A stretch of DNA of 30,788 nt from Methanoregula sp. (GTDB lineage Archaea; Halobacteriota; Methanomicrobia; Methanomicrobiales; Methanospirillaceae): the NCBI GenBank assembly GCA_022710665.1, contig JAKLGN010000001.1, forward strand, positions 1 to 30,788, read 5' to 3'. Under the pieces are notes generated by a model. It saw nothing but the letters and a program-made list of their open reading frames with translations, made no database searches and was not told the DNA's origin. Made by a program: the position numbers and the translations under genes. Shown here piece after piece: positions 30,707-30,788 of this stretch (the first letter of the stretch is position 1; each line of letters opens with the position of its first letter).

Positions 30707-30788
30707 TTTTTCCGCAGGGGCGCAGATTTTTTCAGCAGGACAGGGACCTGCATGCCCGGCTTTTTCTCCTTGCAGATCAACCTGCACA

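Overview
The window is about 30.8 kb of archaeal DNA, most likely from a methanogen of the order Methanomicrobiales (Methanoregula-like). This assignment is an inference. It rests on GC-rich coding DNA, archaeal-style TATA boxes about 25-30 nt before start codons, several apparently leaderless genes, and families common in these organisms: a dolichol-kinase-like CTP kinase, CARDB/COG1361 surface proteins feeding a MacB-like ABC exporter, PAS-SpoIIE phosphatases, many small redox and flavin proteins, and toxin-antitoxin pairs. No rRNA, tRNA or CRISPR array was recognised.

Layout. 1-2.7 kb: the 3' part of an M3 oligopeptidase with a hairpin/T-run terminator, a membrane protein plus XRE regulator pair with a candidate operator, and a GNAT acetyltransferase. 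3.0-4.2 kb, minus strand: two decaying overlapping genes, one stopped by an in-frame ochre codon at codon 9 and one KilA-N gene broken by a frameshifting insertion. 4.3-6.3 kb: a three-PAS SpoIIE/PP2C phosphatase whose first two PAS units are a recent 420-bp tandem duplication. 6.6-11.56 kb: an AT-rich accessory island. It holds a small membrane protein, an unrecognised two-gene operon, a zinc-ribbon protein with a PD-(D/E)XK nuclease domain, a fusion of a 2H phosphoesterase to a calcineurin-like phosphoesterase, and an orphan gene. Its right edge abuts remnants of an acyltransferase operon. This is the best candidate for an undescribed, possibly defensive, RNA- or nucleotide-processing system.

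11.9-14.9 kb: two OsmC-type peroxidases convergent with an ArsR-type regulator, then a non-coding stretch rich in short repeats, then a RelB/RelE-type toxin-antitoxin pair. One block of the repeat stretch recurs at 26.7-26.9 kb. 15.1-20 kb: a membrane protein, an NmrA-like NAD(P)-binding protein, a VapBC pair with a palindromic operator and no canonical toxin start codon, an alpha/beta hydrolase that seems to have lost its export signal, and a dolichol-kinase-like protein.

20.1-23.2 kb: two flavin-binding pyridoxamine-oxidase-like proteins, an S-component-like membrane protein, a glycerophosphodiesterase and a SOUL haem-binding protein. 23.4-26.6 kb: a tight operon of a secreted CARDB protein, a FtsX/MacB permease and an ABC ATPase. 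27-30.7 kb: a membrane protein with a SecD-head-like domain, a two-TM protein, a fusion of a potassium-channel-like pore to an ECF S-component-like module, and a lipoprotein.
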